Source: Clostridiales bacterium (GTDB lineage: Bacteria; Bacillota; Clostridia; Oscillospirales; Acutalibacteraceae). Taken from it: a stretch of 7,954 bases of DNA. The position numbers were made by a program, and so were the translations under genes. Positions 1-5,476 of this stretch are shown one piece after another (the stretch's first letter is position 1; every line of letters starts with the position of its first letter). The notes below the pieces were generated by a model. The model did no database searches. It was not told the DNA's origin and saw only the letters and a list, made by a program, of their open reading frames with translations. The stretch spans positions 1 through 7,954 of the forward strand of contig JAJBVC010000074.1 in assembly GCA_020860025.1 (NCBI GenBank), in the 5' to 3' direction.

Positions 1-111
1 CAATCGTACAGCAATCCTCCCAAAATGCTTAATTCTGACTACTTTCTCAACATCTTCCGGCTTAAAAAAATACTAAAGTAAAAAAATCTTTCCTACTTAT
101 AATTTGGGACA

Positions 112-155
112 TTCTTTACTACTTCTTTACTTTTTCTTTGACAGTTCTTTGAAAT
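112..155 (+). promoter_or_regulatory. Four direct repeats at 11-bp period, putative response-regulator box
   Basis: TTCTTT starts at 112, 123, 134 and 145, exactly one 11-bp step apart. The four units are TTCTTTACTAC, TTCTTTACTTT, TTCTTTGACAG and TTCTTTGAAAT. OmpR/PhoB-family regulators characteristically bind tandem direct repeats of about 10-11 bp, one per DNA turn, and this array lies just ahead of a gene for such a regulator. The third unit contains TTGACA (138-143), so a bound regulator would touch the -35 region. Autoregulation is inferred; the repeats themselves are plainly visible. Confidence 0.6.
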
Positions 156-177
156 TATAAGGTTTAATATGTATATC
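138..177 (+). promoter_or_regulatory. Probable promoter of the two-component operon
   Basis: Two -35/-10 pairings are possible. TTGAAA (149-154) with TATATC (172-177) has a 17-bp spacer. The consensus TTGACA (138-143) pairs only with TTTAAT (163-168) at a long 19-bp spacing. No pair is ideal, which would suit a promoter that needs an activator bound to the adjoining 11-bp repeats. The exact start of transcription cannot be decided by eye. Confidence 0.4.
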
Positions 178-209
178 GGATACAAATTTGATTGATCGGA
201 GAGTTAAAA

Positions 210-899
210 ATGACAAATGTGCTTGTATGCGACGATGACAACGCTATTTTGGAATCGCTGCGAATTTACCTTGAAAGCGAGGGCTATAATGTTTTAACCG
301 CAAGCGACGGCATTGATGCGATGGAAAAAATCGAGCAAAATGAAATTCACTGCGTTGTGCTTGACATTATGATGCCACGGCTTGACGGACTTAAAACTAC
401 GCTGAGAATAAGAGAGAAATACAATTTTCCGATTATTCTGCTTTCGGCAAAAAGTGAGGATACCGACAAAATCGGCGGTCTCGGCTTCGGTGCAGATGAT
501 TATGTTACAAAGCCGTTTAATCCGCTTGAGCTTATTGCGAGAGTTAAATCGCAAATTCGCCGCTATACTTCACTCGGCAGCTTTAAAGCCAATGAAAATC
601 AGCTTGTCAGCGGCGGAGTCGTTCTTGACACAGACACAAAAATTCTGACTGTTGACGGGGATGCTGTCAAGCTGACGCCTATTGAGTACAGAATCCTTGA
701 ATATCTGATGAAAAATATGAACAGAGTTCTGTCCTCTTCTCAGATATATGAAGCCGTGTGGAACGAGCCGTCATACACGAGTGAAAAAACCGTTACCGTG
801 CATATTCGCAATCTCCGTGAAAAAATCGAAATTAACCCAAAAGATCCGAAATACATAAAGGTGGTGTACGGCCTTGGATACAAAATGGAAAAAATTTAG
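210..899 (+). CDS. OmpR/PhoB-family response regulator
   Basis: This cytoplasmic DNA-binding regulator is phosphorylated by the sensor kinase encoded next. The 229-residue length is normal for the family. The receiver domain (about residues 1-115) has the acidic pair D8/D9, phosphoacceptor D52 in VVLDIMMPRLDG, switch residue S79, Y98 and the invariant K101 in VTKPF. The C-terminal winged helix (about 130-227) shows the LTPIEYRILEYL start, the recognition region SEKTVTVHIRNLREKI and the terminal VYGLGYKME hairpin. The ATG at 210 is chosen because GGAGAG (198-203) lies 6 nt upstream; a TTG at 192 is in frame but lies upstream of that site. The gene overlaps the kinase gene by 26 nt. General resemblance is to VanR/PhoP-like Firmicutes regulators; the target genes are not known. 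The 11-bp repeats upstream suggest autoregulation. Confidence 0.95.
   Translation: MTNVLVCDDDNAILESLRIYLESEGYNVLTASDGIDAMEKIEQNEIHCVVLDIMMPRLDGLKTTLRIREKYNFPIILLSAKSEDTDKIGGLGFGADDYVTKPFNPLELIARVKSQIRRYTSLGSFKANENQLVSGGVVLDTDTKILTVDGDAVKLTPIEYRILEYLMKNMNRVLSSSQIYEAVWNEPSYTSEKTVTVHIRNLREKIEINPKDPKYIKVVYGLGYKMEKI
857..866 (+). promoter_or_regulatory. Ribosome binding site fixing a TTG start for the kinase
   Basis: AAAGGTGGTG lies inside the 3' end of the response-regulator gene, 7 nt before the TTG at 874. The next in-frame methionine, residue 36, would remove most of the first membrane segment, so this site decides the start and implies translational coupling. Confidence 0.7.
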
Positions 900-3231
900 A
901 TACTCATTTTTCGGAAAGTTTCTTTGCTTTCTTCTTGCCATAATAACATTTGCGTCTTCCGCAGGAATAGGCATATATATGTTTTTGGTAGGTTACTACT
1001 GCGAATTGGATTTTAACGATGCGAGTAACATAAGCTGGTATGAATCAAATCCCTTTGAAATTAAGTTTTCGCAGGATACGCTTCAGGCAATTTACAATGC
1101 CGAATATGATTACAATTACGAAACAATGTCTAAAATTTTAGACGACGAGCAGGAAGCTGTGATTGAATACGTTTACCAAGAGGCGCTCAGCTGCAAAGAA
1201 AGCGACCCTGACGGTACAACAGATCATGTAATTAACTACACTGTAAATTTTGAGGATTTCAGTGCTTCAACATTTACATACAATCTTGATTTCGGCAATA
1301 CCGATTACGGCGACAACTTTGACGGTTATCGTTCAGACAGCACTATAAAATATGAAATTAAAAATGAATATTTACTTTTTAAAGACGACACGTTAAGTAC
1401 ATATTCAAGCGACGCTTATTCCTATGATTTGAGCGAATGTGTAAACTTTAAATACTACATAACGGACAACAGAAACGGCGAGGTTTACACAAATCTTGAA
1501 AATCAGCCGGACGAAAACGAGTTAAAATCAAACCCTGTTTATATGATAATAAGCGACGGCAAAATTCAGGATATGAGCGCTTCACTCAACAAGAATGAGG
1601 AGATCAGCGCAAACAAAAAACTCACCTGTTACTTTTACGTCACGGATGAGGAGAGCGGCGATTTTTACGGCTCTTTGATTGGTTTTGCAAATCAGTCGGA
1701 ATATATGCGAAGCAACCCGTATCAATGTATTACTTTGGCAGTCGTTCTCTTAATAATCAGTTTTATTGCGGGATTTAGATTTTTTGCCGTCTGCGGAAAA
1801 TCGGAAAAAGATGAAAAAGCAAAGCTTTGCCCAACGGATTACATTCCGATTGAACTTCACCTTGGCGCATATGTCGGTCTGACATTCGCTGTTATTTGCA
1901 TAGCGATTGAAATGGCTGATGCGTCTTCGCTTGCTCTTCTGTCTAACACATCTGCGTTTCTGCTGACAGTGACTTTTACCGTTGTTTGGCTTATGCTGTT
2001 TGAATTTTGCTGCTGCGTTGCCCGAAGCATTTTCAGTGAAAGAAAGTTTTATAAATTCTTCCTTGTATACTGGATTTTAAAGCTTGTTTTAATTATTTTT
2101 AAAACTATCGGAAAACTTTTTATCGGTTTATCTAAAAAGTTCAAATCATCAGGCAAAAAATTCGCTCGCACAATAAGCTATAAGCCAAAAATATTTAAGA
2201 GAAATTTAATTGTTTTTACAGTTTTATATGCTCTGTTTAAGTTGATGCTGTTTATGGTTTCCATAGTGTTTGCAATGAATTACGACCCGTTTTCATCATC
2301 AGTGGCGGTTGCTTTAATTTTGATACCCGATTTTATTATTGCGCCGTTTGTGATAAGGTATATAGTAAATCTTGACAAAATTATAATCGCAAGCAATGAG
2401 CGTTCAAGCTTTATTGAGGATATTGACAGTCTTCCAAACTCTCTTGCAATGCTTGCTCAAAGTATGAAGTACACTAACACCGAGCTTCAAAACGCTGTTA
2501 CAAAGGCAGTCAAGGACGAGCGTCTCAGAACAGAGCTTATAACGAACGTGTCGCACGATTTAAAAACTCCGCTGACTTCAATTGTAACTTACGTTGACCT
2601 GCTGTCAAAATGCGATATTAACGATGAAAAAGCTAAGCAATACATCGCCGTTCTTGACGAAAAAGGCAAAAAGCTGAAGCGTTTGATAGATGATTTAATC
2701 GAAGCGTCAAAGGTTACATCGGGCAGTATTCAGATTAACCCGACAAAAATGAATCTGTCAGAGCTTTGCCTGCAAGCGACGGTTGATGAACAGAAAAACT
2801 TTGAAAAAGCGGGACTTGAACTGATAATCAAACAGGGAGAAAAACCGACGATAATTTTTGCCGACGGAGCAAAAACAAACAGAATTATTGAAAATCTCCT
2901 TTCAAACGCACGCAAGTACAGTGCAAAGGCAAGCCGTGTTTACGCAAGTGTTTACAGCGAGGGCAATTACGGAGTATTTGAACTGAAAAACATTTCGGCG
3001 CAGCAGCTCGATATTACTCCCGATGAACTAACGGAACGCTTTGTTCGTGGCGATAAGTCACGTAATGAGGAGGGCAACGGACTCGGACTTTCGATTGCAA
3101 AAGAGCTTTGCAAAGCTCAAAACGGCAAGCTTGAGCTGATTATTGACGGAGACCTATTCAAAGCGAAGGTAAAGCTCCCGTCAGAGTCTCTTTCCAATGA
3201 AGCGAATACAGAAGCGAATAAAAATATTTAA
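874..3231 (+). CDS. Multi-TM sensor histidine kinase with large extracytoplasmic domain
   Basis: This membrane sensor kinase is the partner of the overlapping response regulator. In order, its 785 residues show: TM1 (about 15-38); an acidic, Tyr/Asp/Asn-rich extracytoplasmic domain (about 40-282); TM2 (about 284-306); further hydrophobic segments near 329-348, 360-382, 394-412, 445-468 and 477-497; a linker; a HisKA region with H561 in VSHDLKTPLTS; and an ATPase domain with N-box IIENLLSNARKYS (N674, N678) and the G2-type motif GNGLGLSIAK (734-743). The usual DxGxG G1 box is not apparent: the corresponding stretch reads ELKNISAQQLDITPDELTERF. This divergence is seen in a subset of Firmicutes kinases, so activity is still likely. 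The TTG start is set by the ribosome site at 857-866. The sensing domain matches no family I recognise. The terminator at 3263-3300 closes the operon. Confidence 0.93.
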   Translation: MDTKWKKFRYSFFGKFLCFLLAIITFASSAGIGIYMFLVGYYCELDFNDASNISWYESNPFEIKFSQDTLQAIYNAEYDYNYETMSKILDDEQEAVIEYVYQEALSCKESDPDGTTDHVINYTVNFEDFSASTFTYNLDFGNTDYGDNFDGYRSDSTIKYEIKNEYLLFKDDTLSTYSSDAYSYDLSECVNFKYYITDNRNGEVYTNLENQPDENELKSNPVYMIISDGKIQDMSASLNKNEEISANKKLTCYFYVTDEESGDFYGSLIGFANQSEYMRSNPYQCITLAVVLLIISFIAGFRFFAVCGKSEKDEKAKLCPTDYIPIELHLGAYVGLTFAVICIAIEMADASSLALLSNTSAFLLTVTFTVVWLMLFEFCCCVARSIFSERKFYKFFLVYWILKLVLIIFKTIGKLFIGLSKKFKSSGKKFARTISYKPKIFKRNLIVFTVLYALFKLMLFMVSIVFAMNYDPFSSSVAVALILIPDFIIAPFVIRYIVNLDKIIIASNERSSFIEDIDSLPNSLAMLAQSMKYTNTELQNAVTKAVKDERLRTELITNVSHDLKTPLTSIVTYVDLLSKCDINDEKAKQYIAVLDEKGKKLKRLIDDLIEASKVTSGSIQINPTKMNLSELCLQATVDEQKNFEKAGLELIIKQGEKPTIIFADGAKTNRIIENLLSNARKYSAKASRVYASVYSEGNYGVFELKNISAQQLDITPDELTERFVRGDKSRNEEGNGLGLSIAKELCKAQNGKLELIIDGDLFKAKVKLPSESLSNEANTEANKNI

Positions 3232-3262
3232 AAATAATATGTAACTCATTGGTATAACTATA

Positions 3263-3300
3263 AAAAGTGTGTAAGTCATAATCCCGACCTACACACTTTT
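3263..3300. terminator. Rho-independent terminator, probably bidirectional
   Basis: An 11-bp perfect stem pairs AAAAGTGTGTA (3263-3273) with TACACACTTTT (3290-3300). After one A·C mismatch it is extended by GTC/GAC (3275-3277 with 3286-3288), leaving an 8-nt loop. On the plus strand it runs into TTTTATTTT, which ends the two-component operon. On the minus strand it runs into TTTTTAT, and no other terminator is evident after the convergent secreted-protein gene, so it probably serves both. Confidence 0.85.
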
Positions 3301-3364
3301 ATTTTGACCGGTTATAGACTCTGAATCAAACAGTACAAAGGATAAGGTATACATATGTTTTTTG

Positions 3365-3829
3365 CTATGAACAAACTCCCGTTTTACTACAGGAAATAGT
3401 AAGTGTTTTATCTACCGTTTTTACCGAAACTCCTAAAACATACTTTTTTAGAACAAAATCGCCTATAGCTTTGTTACCGCTTTTTGATGCACTTGAGGAT
3501 GTAACTTTCCACTTGTCGTTATATATTGTATAAGATTTTACTGCCTTAGTACAAGTAGCGGAAGTTCCTGTATAACTAAATGTTCCCGTTAAGACTACAG
3601 TCCATTCTTTTTCATCATCAGAATTATAATAGCTTGAGGATTTAGCATAATTTTTTGTAGAAGTTGAAAAAGTTGAAGCGCCATTTGTGTTGAATTCAGT
3701 TACTATATAACTTCCGTCATCTAAATATTCAATATTTTTGTTTACCTTTATTTCCTGAGCAAAAATTGTTGTGGGACACATAAAAATCAATATAAACAAA
3801 ATTAATATAACTGTTGAGAATTTTTTCAT
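3365..3829 (-). CDS. Small secreted Ser/Thr-rich protein of unknown function
   Basis: The 154-residue product starts with a clear Sec signal peptide: MKK, a hydrophobic core at about 7-17, and probable cleavage after A24 in TTIFA-QE. The mature part (about 130 residues) begins with a YLDDGSYIVTE stretch and continues as a Thr/Ser-rich, probably all-beta region containing TGTFSYTGTSATCTK and SGNKAIGDF. Cysteines at 93, 147 and 153 could form an extracellular disulfide. I recall similar short secreted proteins with a YTGTSATCT-like core in gut Clostridia, annotated only as hypothetical. The start at 3829 is preferred over 3871 because it places MKK at the head of the signal peptide, although its ribosome site is weak. 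It lies 71 nt downstream of the HAAS-like gene and may be transcribed both from that operon and from its own promoter at 3870-3898. No enzymatic motif is seen. Confidence 0.75.
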   Translation of the reverse strand: MKKFSTVILILFILIFMCPTTIFAQEIKVNKNIEYLDDGSYIVTEFNTNGASTFSTSTKNYAKSSSYYNSDDEKEWTVVLTGTFSYTGTSATCTKAVKSYTIYNDKWKVTSSSASKSGNKAIGDFVLKKYVLGVSVKTVDKTLTISCSKTGVCS

Positions 3830-3869
3830 TACTGTAATTTTCCATTCTTTAAAAGTGACTAATAAAATC

Positions 3870-3898
3870 ATAAAATCATTACATACTTTTTAAGTCAA
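3870..3898 (-). promoter_or_regulatory. Possible internal promoter for the minus-strand secreted-protein gene
   Basis: On the minus strand TTGACT (3893-3898) is followed after 17 bp by TTTTAT (3870-3875), a 4/6 match to the -10 consensus. Transcription would begin near 3863, about 34 nt before the ATG at 3829. Tandem TAAAATCA copies (3863-3870 and 3871-3878) overlap the -10. It would let the secreted protein be expressed separately from PadR. Confidence 0.4.
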
Positions 3899-3900
3899 AT

Positions 3901-4305
3901 CTACCGGTCGGCGACAATTTCATTGCCGGACGAATCAATTTCATATGATTCCTCAACAAAATAACCGGGATGATAAACCTCGTCAATAACGACAGCGCTT
4001 ACTCCTATTCCCCATATCAATAAAGCTATTAACACAGCTATAATTATAAATTTCACTAATGTCATTCGCCTTTTTATTTTTCTTGTATCCGTATAATCAA
4101 AAAAGCCTTGAACAATCTTCCTCGGCTCGCCAATCTGATTGTATATATCTTCTGCGTTATTTATGTCACCGCTGTCAATATGTTCATAAATACGATTTTT
4201 CAAATCATTTATGAATTTCTTTTGTGTCTTTAAGTCACATATCAAAAATGATTTAACTTCTTTGATATACTTATTTATCTCTTTGTTTAACTGCTTGTCA
4301 GCCAT
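3901..4305 (-). CDS. HAAS-like small single-TM protein (possibly DUF6120-type), PadR partner
   Basis: The 134-residue product has an N-terminal charged helical domain (about 1-72) with the pattern of HAAS-type domains: a first helix NKEINKYIKEVKSFL, a basic helix KKFINDLKNRIYEHI, then an AEDIYNQIGEPRKIVQGFF segment. A basic stretch (KIKRR, 76-80), one membrane helix (about 84-108) and a short acidic outer tail (about 110-134) follow. HAAS-type proteins are commonly encoded right after PadR regulators in Firmicutes and are thought to relay or tune PadR control, though their mechanism is poorly known. The overall layout recalls proteins labelled DUF6120, a match I make from memory. The ATG at 4305 overlaps the PadR stop by 8 nt (ATGGCTGA), implying translational coupling. 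An in-frame TTG at 4329 is less likely. Confidence 0.8.
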   Translation of the reverse strand: MADKQLNKEINKYIKEVKSFLICDLKTQKKFINDLKNRIYEHIDSGDINNAEDIYNQIGEPRKIVQGFFDYTDTRKIKRRMTLVKFIIIAVLIALLIWGIGVSAVVIDEVYHPGYFVEESYEIDSSGNEIVADR

Positions 4306-4648
4306 TATTGTCCCGTGCCTTTCTGTCAAGGATTTTATTTATACCGTCTGTTACAGTATCATATTCGGCAAGTATTTCTTTATAATACTCTCTTCCCTTT
4401 TCTTCGAGATGATAATATCTTCTCGTGCGTCGCTTACCAACCTTTTGTAAAGAATCGCTGATATAGCCCATTTCCGTAAGTCTGTACAAAATCGGATAAA
4501 GAGAACCCTCAAGCATAGTATACGCTCCATCGCTTTTTTCAGCGAACGCTTGAGTTATTTGATAGCCATATAAATCTTCCTTGCTCAGCAGGTACAATAC
4601 AAGCATTTCCGCAGTACCACGCTTAAAATTGTCTGTATTTTGTCCCAT
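4298..4648 (-). CDS. PadR-family transcriptional regulator
   Basis: The 116-residue product is a short PadR-subfamily-2 type winged-helix protein. The N-terminal helix with RGTAEMLVLYLLSKEDLYGYQI (about 10-31) is the family hallmark. It is followed by the recognition helix and wing region EGSLYPILYRLTEMGYI (47-63), then a basic wing KRRTRRYYHLEEKGREYY (72-89) and a C-terminal dimerisation helix. PadR proteins of this size are usually repressors that respond to small molecules or envelope stress and control neighbouring transporter genes. The ATG at 4648 has AGGGTG 6 nt upstream. It is first in a minus-strand operon with the HAAS-like gene, and its promoter faces away from the secreted-protein/ABC operon, which is the expected place for its targets. 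Its ligand is unknown. Confidence 0.93.
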   Translation of the reverse strand: MGQNTDNFKRGTAEMLVLYLLSKEDLYGYQITQAFAEKSDGAYTMLEGSLYPILYRLTEMGYISDSLQKVGKRRTRRYYHLEEKGREYYKEILAEYDTVTDGINKILDRKARDNNG

Positions 4649-4673
4649 AATTCACCCTGCTTATCTTTCTATT

Positions 4674-4702
4674 ATTCTATCACGCAATATATTTTCTGTA
4701 AA
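4674..4702 (-). promoter_or_regulatory. Promoter of the PadR operon
   Basis: On the minus strand TTTACA (4697-4702) is followed by a 17-bp spacer and TAGAAT (4674-4679), each a 5/6 match to sigma-A consensus. The start of transcription would be near 4667, leaving a leader of roughly 20 nt that contains the PadR ribosome site. One AATATATT motif (4686-4693) sits in the spacer. Confidence 0.75.
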
Positions 4703-4773
4703 TACTTTTCCTGCAAATATATTGTTGACAAATTGTATTGTGTGTGTTATATTTGAATTGGTTAGAATATATT
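4686..4773. repeat. Three copies of the palindrome AATATATT, putative operators
   Basis: Perfect 8-bp palindromes lie at 4686-4693, 4716-4723 and 4766-4773. Their centres are 30 and 50 bp apart, so they fall roughly on one face of the helix. The first two share a longer context, GCAATATATT and GCAAATATATT. One lies inside the PadR promoter spacer, one between the two -35 boxes and one just past the predicted plus-strand transcription start. PadR binding is inferred from position; the classical ATGT-N8-ACAT PadR site is not seen. Confidence 0.5.
4725..4753 (+). promoter_or_regulatory. Strong sigma-A-like promoter for the secreted-protein/ABC operon
   Basis: TTGACA (4725-4730), a perfect -35, is followed by exactly 17 bp and TATATT (4748-4753). 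Transcription would start near 4760, giving a leader of about 220 nt before the gene at 4981. Its -35 lies only 22 bp from that of the divergent PadR promoter, so the two probably compete or are co-repressed. Confidence 0.8.
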
Positions 4774-4824
4774 TTTAAGCACATGAAAATAGCATTAATA
4801 CTTAATTTTAAACAATAGTTATCA

Positions 4825-4840
4825 TCGTTTTTCAAAACGA
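4825..4840. repeat. 16-bp perfect inverted repeat in the leader
   Basis: TCGTTTT (4825-4831) and AAAACGA (4834-4840) are separated by two bases. With a 2-nt gap it suits a dimer-binding DNA operator better than an RNA hairpin, although a 6-bp stem with a 4-nt loop could also form. It lies about 65 bp downstream of the predicted transcription start. Confidence 0.45.
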
Positions 4841-4844
4841 CACT

Positions 4845-4922
4845 ATGTATATGAAAGAATATTTTCTCATTAATAAAGCTTTATTAAAATTTATGATGAA
4901 AGAGGTGTTACCGGTGAATTAA
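4845..4922 (+). CDS. Possible 25-residue leader peptide (doubtful)
   Basis: An ATG at 4845 opens 25 codons ending in TAA at 4920-4922, starting MYMKEYFLINKALL and ending MMKEVLPVN. It lies inside the predicted leader of the operon, where a short regulatory peptide could occur. Against it, no ribosome site precedes 4845. AAAGAGGTG (4899-4907) lies near its end, 6 nt ahead of an in-frame GTG at 4914 that meets a stop two codons later. It may be chance. Confidence 0.2.
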   Translation: MYMKEYFLINKALLKFMMKEVLPVN

Positions 4923-4926
4923 CATT

Positions 4927-4951
4927 TTATATTTTAATACAAAAATATAAT
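4927..4951 (+). promoter_or_regulatory. AT-only inverted repeat with a perfect TATAAT box
   Basis: TTATATTTT (4927-4935) and AAAATATAA (4942-4950) form a perfect 9-bp inverted repeat with a 6-nt gap, ending 17 nt before the ribosome site. TATAAT (4946-4951) overlaps the right arm and could be the -10 of a second, proximal promoter. No good -35 lies at 16-18 bp, so such a promoter would need an activator. Confidence 0.3.
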
Positions 4952-4980
4952 CCACTAAAATAAAATGAAGGAGATTCTTT

Positions 4981-5412
4981 ATGAAAAAGTCATCAAAAAC
5001 AATCATCAACACTATATGTATATTAATGATTGTTATAACCAGCCTCTTTTCTGTAAGTGCATTTGCTTCGACAAAAGCCGGAGTTGTAAGTATTAAACCT
5101 TTAAATGTCAATACCACTATAGGCGATGTAGATAAGGCGTATGTAACAGGTTACAGCAGTATTTTTGCTAAAAAAGGCACATCTGATAATAATTACACCT
5201 TAAAAGTTTGGGTTAAAGATACAACAAATTCAACAACTCTTTCAAGTAAACATTCTTTTACAGTTAATGGAACAAGCACAGGTCATTGGATTGTTTACAA
5301 ATCCGGTGTGTCATATAAAGTTGGTGACAATATCAGATTTTACGGAGAGCAAAGCGGTACATCGTCAAAAGGTTTAAACTACGTAATTTACGGTGACAAG
5401 GCTACGCTATAA
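4981..5412 (+). CDS. Small secreted Thr/Ser-rich protein linked to an ABC transporter, function unknown
   Basis: The 143-residue product has a textbook Sec signal peptide: MKKSSK, a hydrophobic core at about 9-24, and probable cleavage after A29 in SVSAFA-ST. The mature protein (about 114 residues) has no cysteine and is rich in Thr, Ser, Gly and alternating hydrophobic positions, which suggests a small beta-sandwich. Segments include YTLKVWVKDTTNSTTL (72-87), GHWIVYKSGVSYKVGDNIRFYG (101-122) and LNYVIYG (132-138). No enzymatic motif, lipobox, anchor or double-glycine leader is seen. AAGGAG (4968-4973), 7 nt upstream of the ATG, is the best ribosome site in the window. The position behind a strong promoter and ahead of ABC genes resembles bacteriocin or surface-effector operons, but the sequence does not fit lactococcin 972 or another bacteriocin family I know. 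It shows no clear similarity to the other secreted protein at 3365-3829. Confidence 0.82.
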   Translation: MKKSSKTIINTICILMIVITSLFSVSAFASTKAGVVSIKPLNVNTTIGDVDKAYVTGYSSIFAKKGTSDNNYTLKVWVKDTTNSTTLSSKHSFTVNGTSTGHWIVYKSGVSYKVGDNIRFYGEQSGTSSKGLNYVIYGDKATL

Positions 5413-5423
5413 AATATAATTAT

Positions 5424-5452
5424 TAACCAAGGCTGTTTTTCAGCCTTGGTTA
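5424..5452 (+). terminator. 12-bp hairpin without U-tract, probable partial terminator or mRNA-stabilising stem
   Basis: TAACCAAGGCTG (5424-5435) pairs perfectly with CAGCCTTGGTTA (5441-5452) around a TTTTT loop. The sequence that follows, TATGACAAATC, lacks the U-run of an intrinsic terminator. The stem lies 11 nt after the secreted-protein stop and about 24 nt before the first permease start. It most likely reduces read-through or protects the 3' end of a processed secreted-protein mRNA, giving that protein higher expression than the membrane proteins downstream. Confidence 0.7.
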
Positions 5453-5476
5453 TATGACAAATCAGAGGTAGTGCAT

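Larger units (their letters stand above)
4649..4980. other. Divergent intergenic control region (332 bp)
   Basis: No conventional gene is seen here. The left 130 bp carries two divergent promoters and three AATATATT palindromes. The right 220 bp would be the 5' untranslated leader of the plus-strand operon. That leader holds a 16-bp inverted repeat at 4825-4840, a possible 25-codon ORF at 4845-4922, an AT-only 9-bp inverted repeat at 4927-4950 with an overlapping TATAAT, and the strong ribosome site AAGGAG at 4968-4973. The region is markedly more AT-rich than the flanking genes. Confidence 0.8.

Noticed and set aside
1..81. Possible coding at the left edge: plus-strand frames open from the edge to stops at 75-77 and 79-81, and a minus-strand frame reading FKPEDVEKVVRIKHFGRIA open from a stop near 70 leftward.
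   Set aside because: Fewer than 30 codons are visible in each, none has a start with a ribosome site in the window, and I could not choose between frames; a neighbouring gene's end is possible but not supportable.
192..209. Upstream TTG start for the response regulator.
   Set aside because: The ribosome site GGAGAG (198-203) lies downstream of this TTG and correctly spaced from the ATG at 210, where receiver-domain homology begins.
294..554. Minus-strand open frame opposite the response regulator, and a second-frame plus ORF at 454-648.
   Set aside because: Both lie antisense to or out of frame within a clear receiver domain and have no domain-like composition or ribosome site.
3365..3829. 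Lipoprotein signal at cysteine 18 of the minus-strand secreted protein.
   Set aside because: The residues before C18 (LIFM) do not form a lipobox, and a standard signal-peptidase site follows at TTIFA-QE.
4211..4450. Plus-strand open frame across the PadR/HAAS-like junction, and a similar one at 4581-4778.
   Set aside because: They are antisense to well-supported minus-strand genes; hydrophobic runs arise from the complementary codons and the AT-rich promoter DNA.
4908..5117. Minus-strand open frame covering the start of the secreted-protein gene.
   Set aside because: It is opposite a signal peptide with a strong ribosome site and has no independent support.
4981..5412. Assignment of the secreted protein to the lactococcin 972 bacteriocin family because of the neighbouring ABC genes.
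   Set aside because: The length, the motif pattern and the lack of the aromatic/Gly-rich mature sequence do not fit what I know of that family; gene order alone is not enough.
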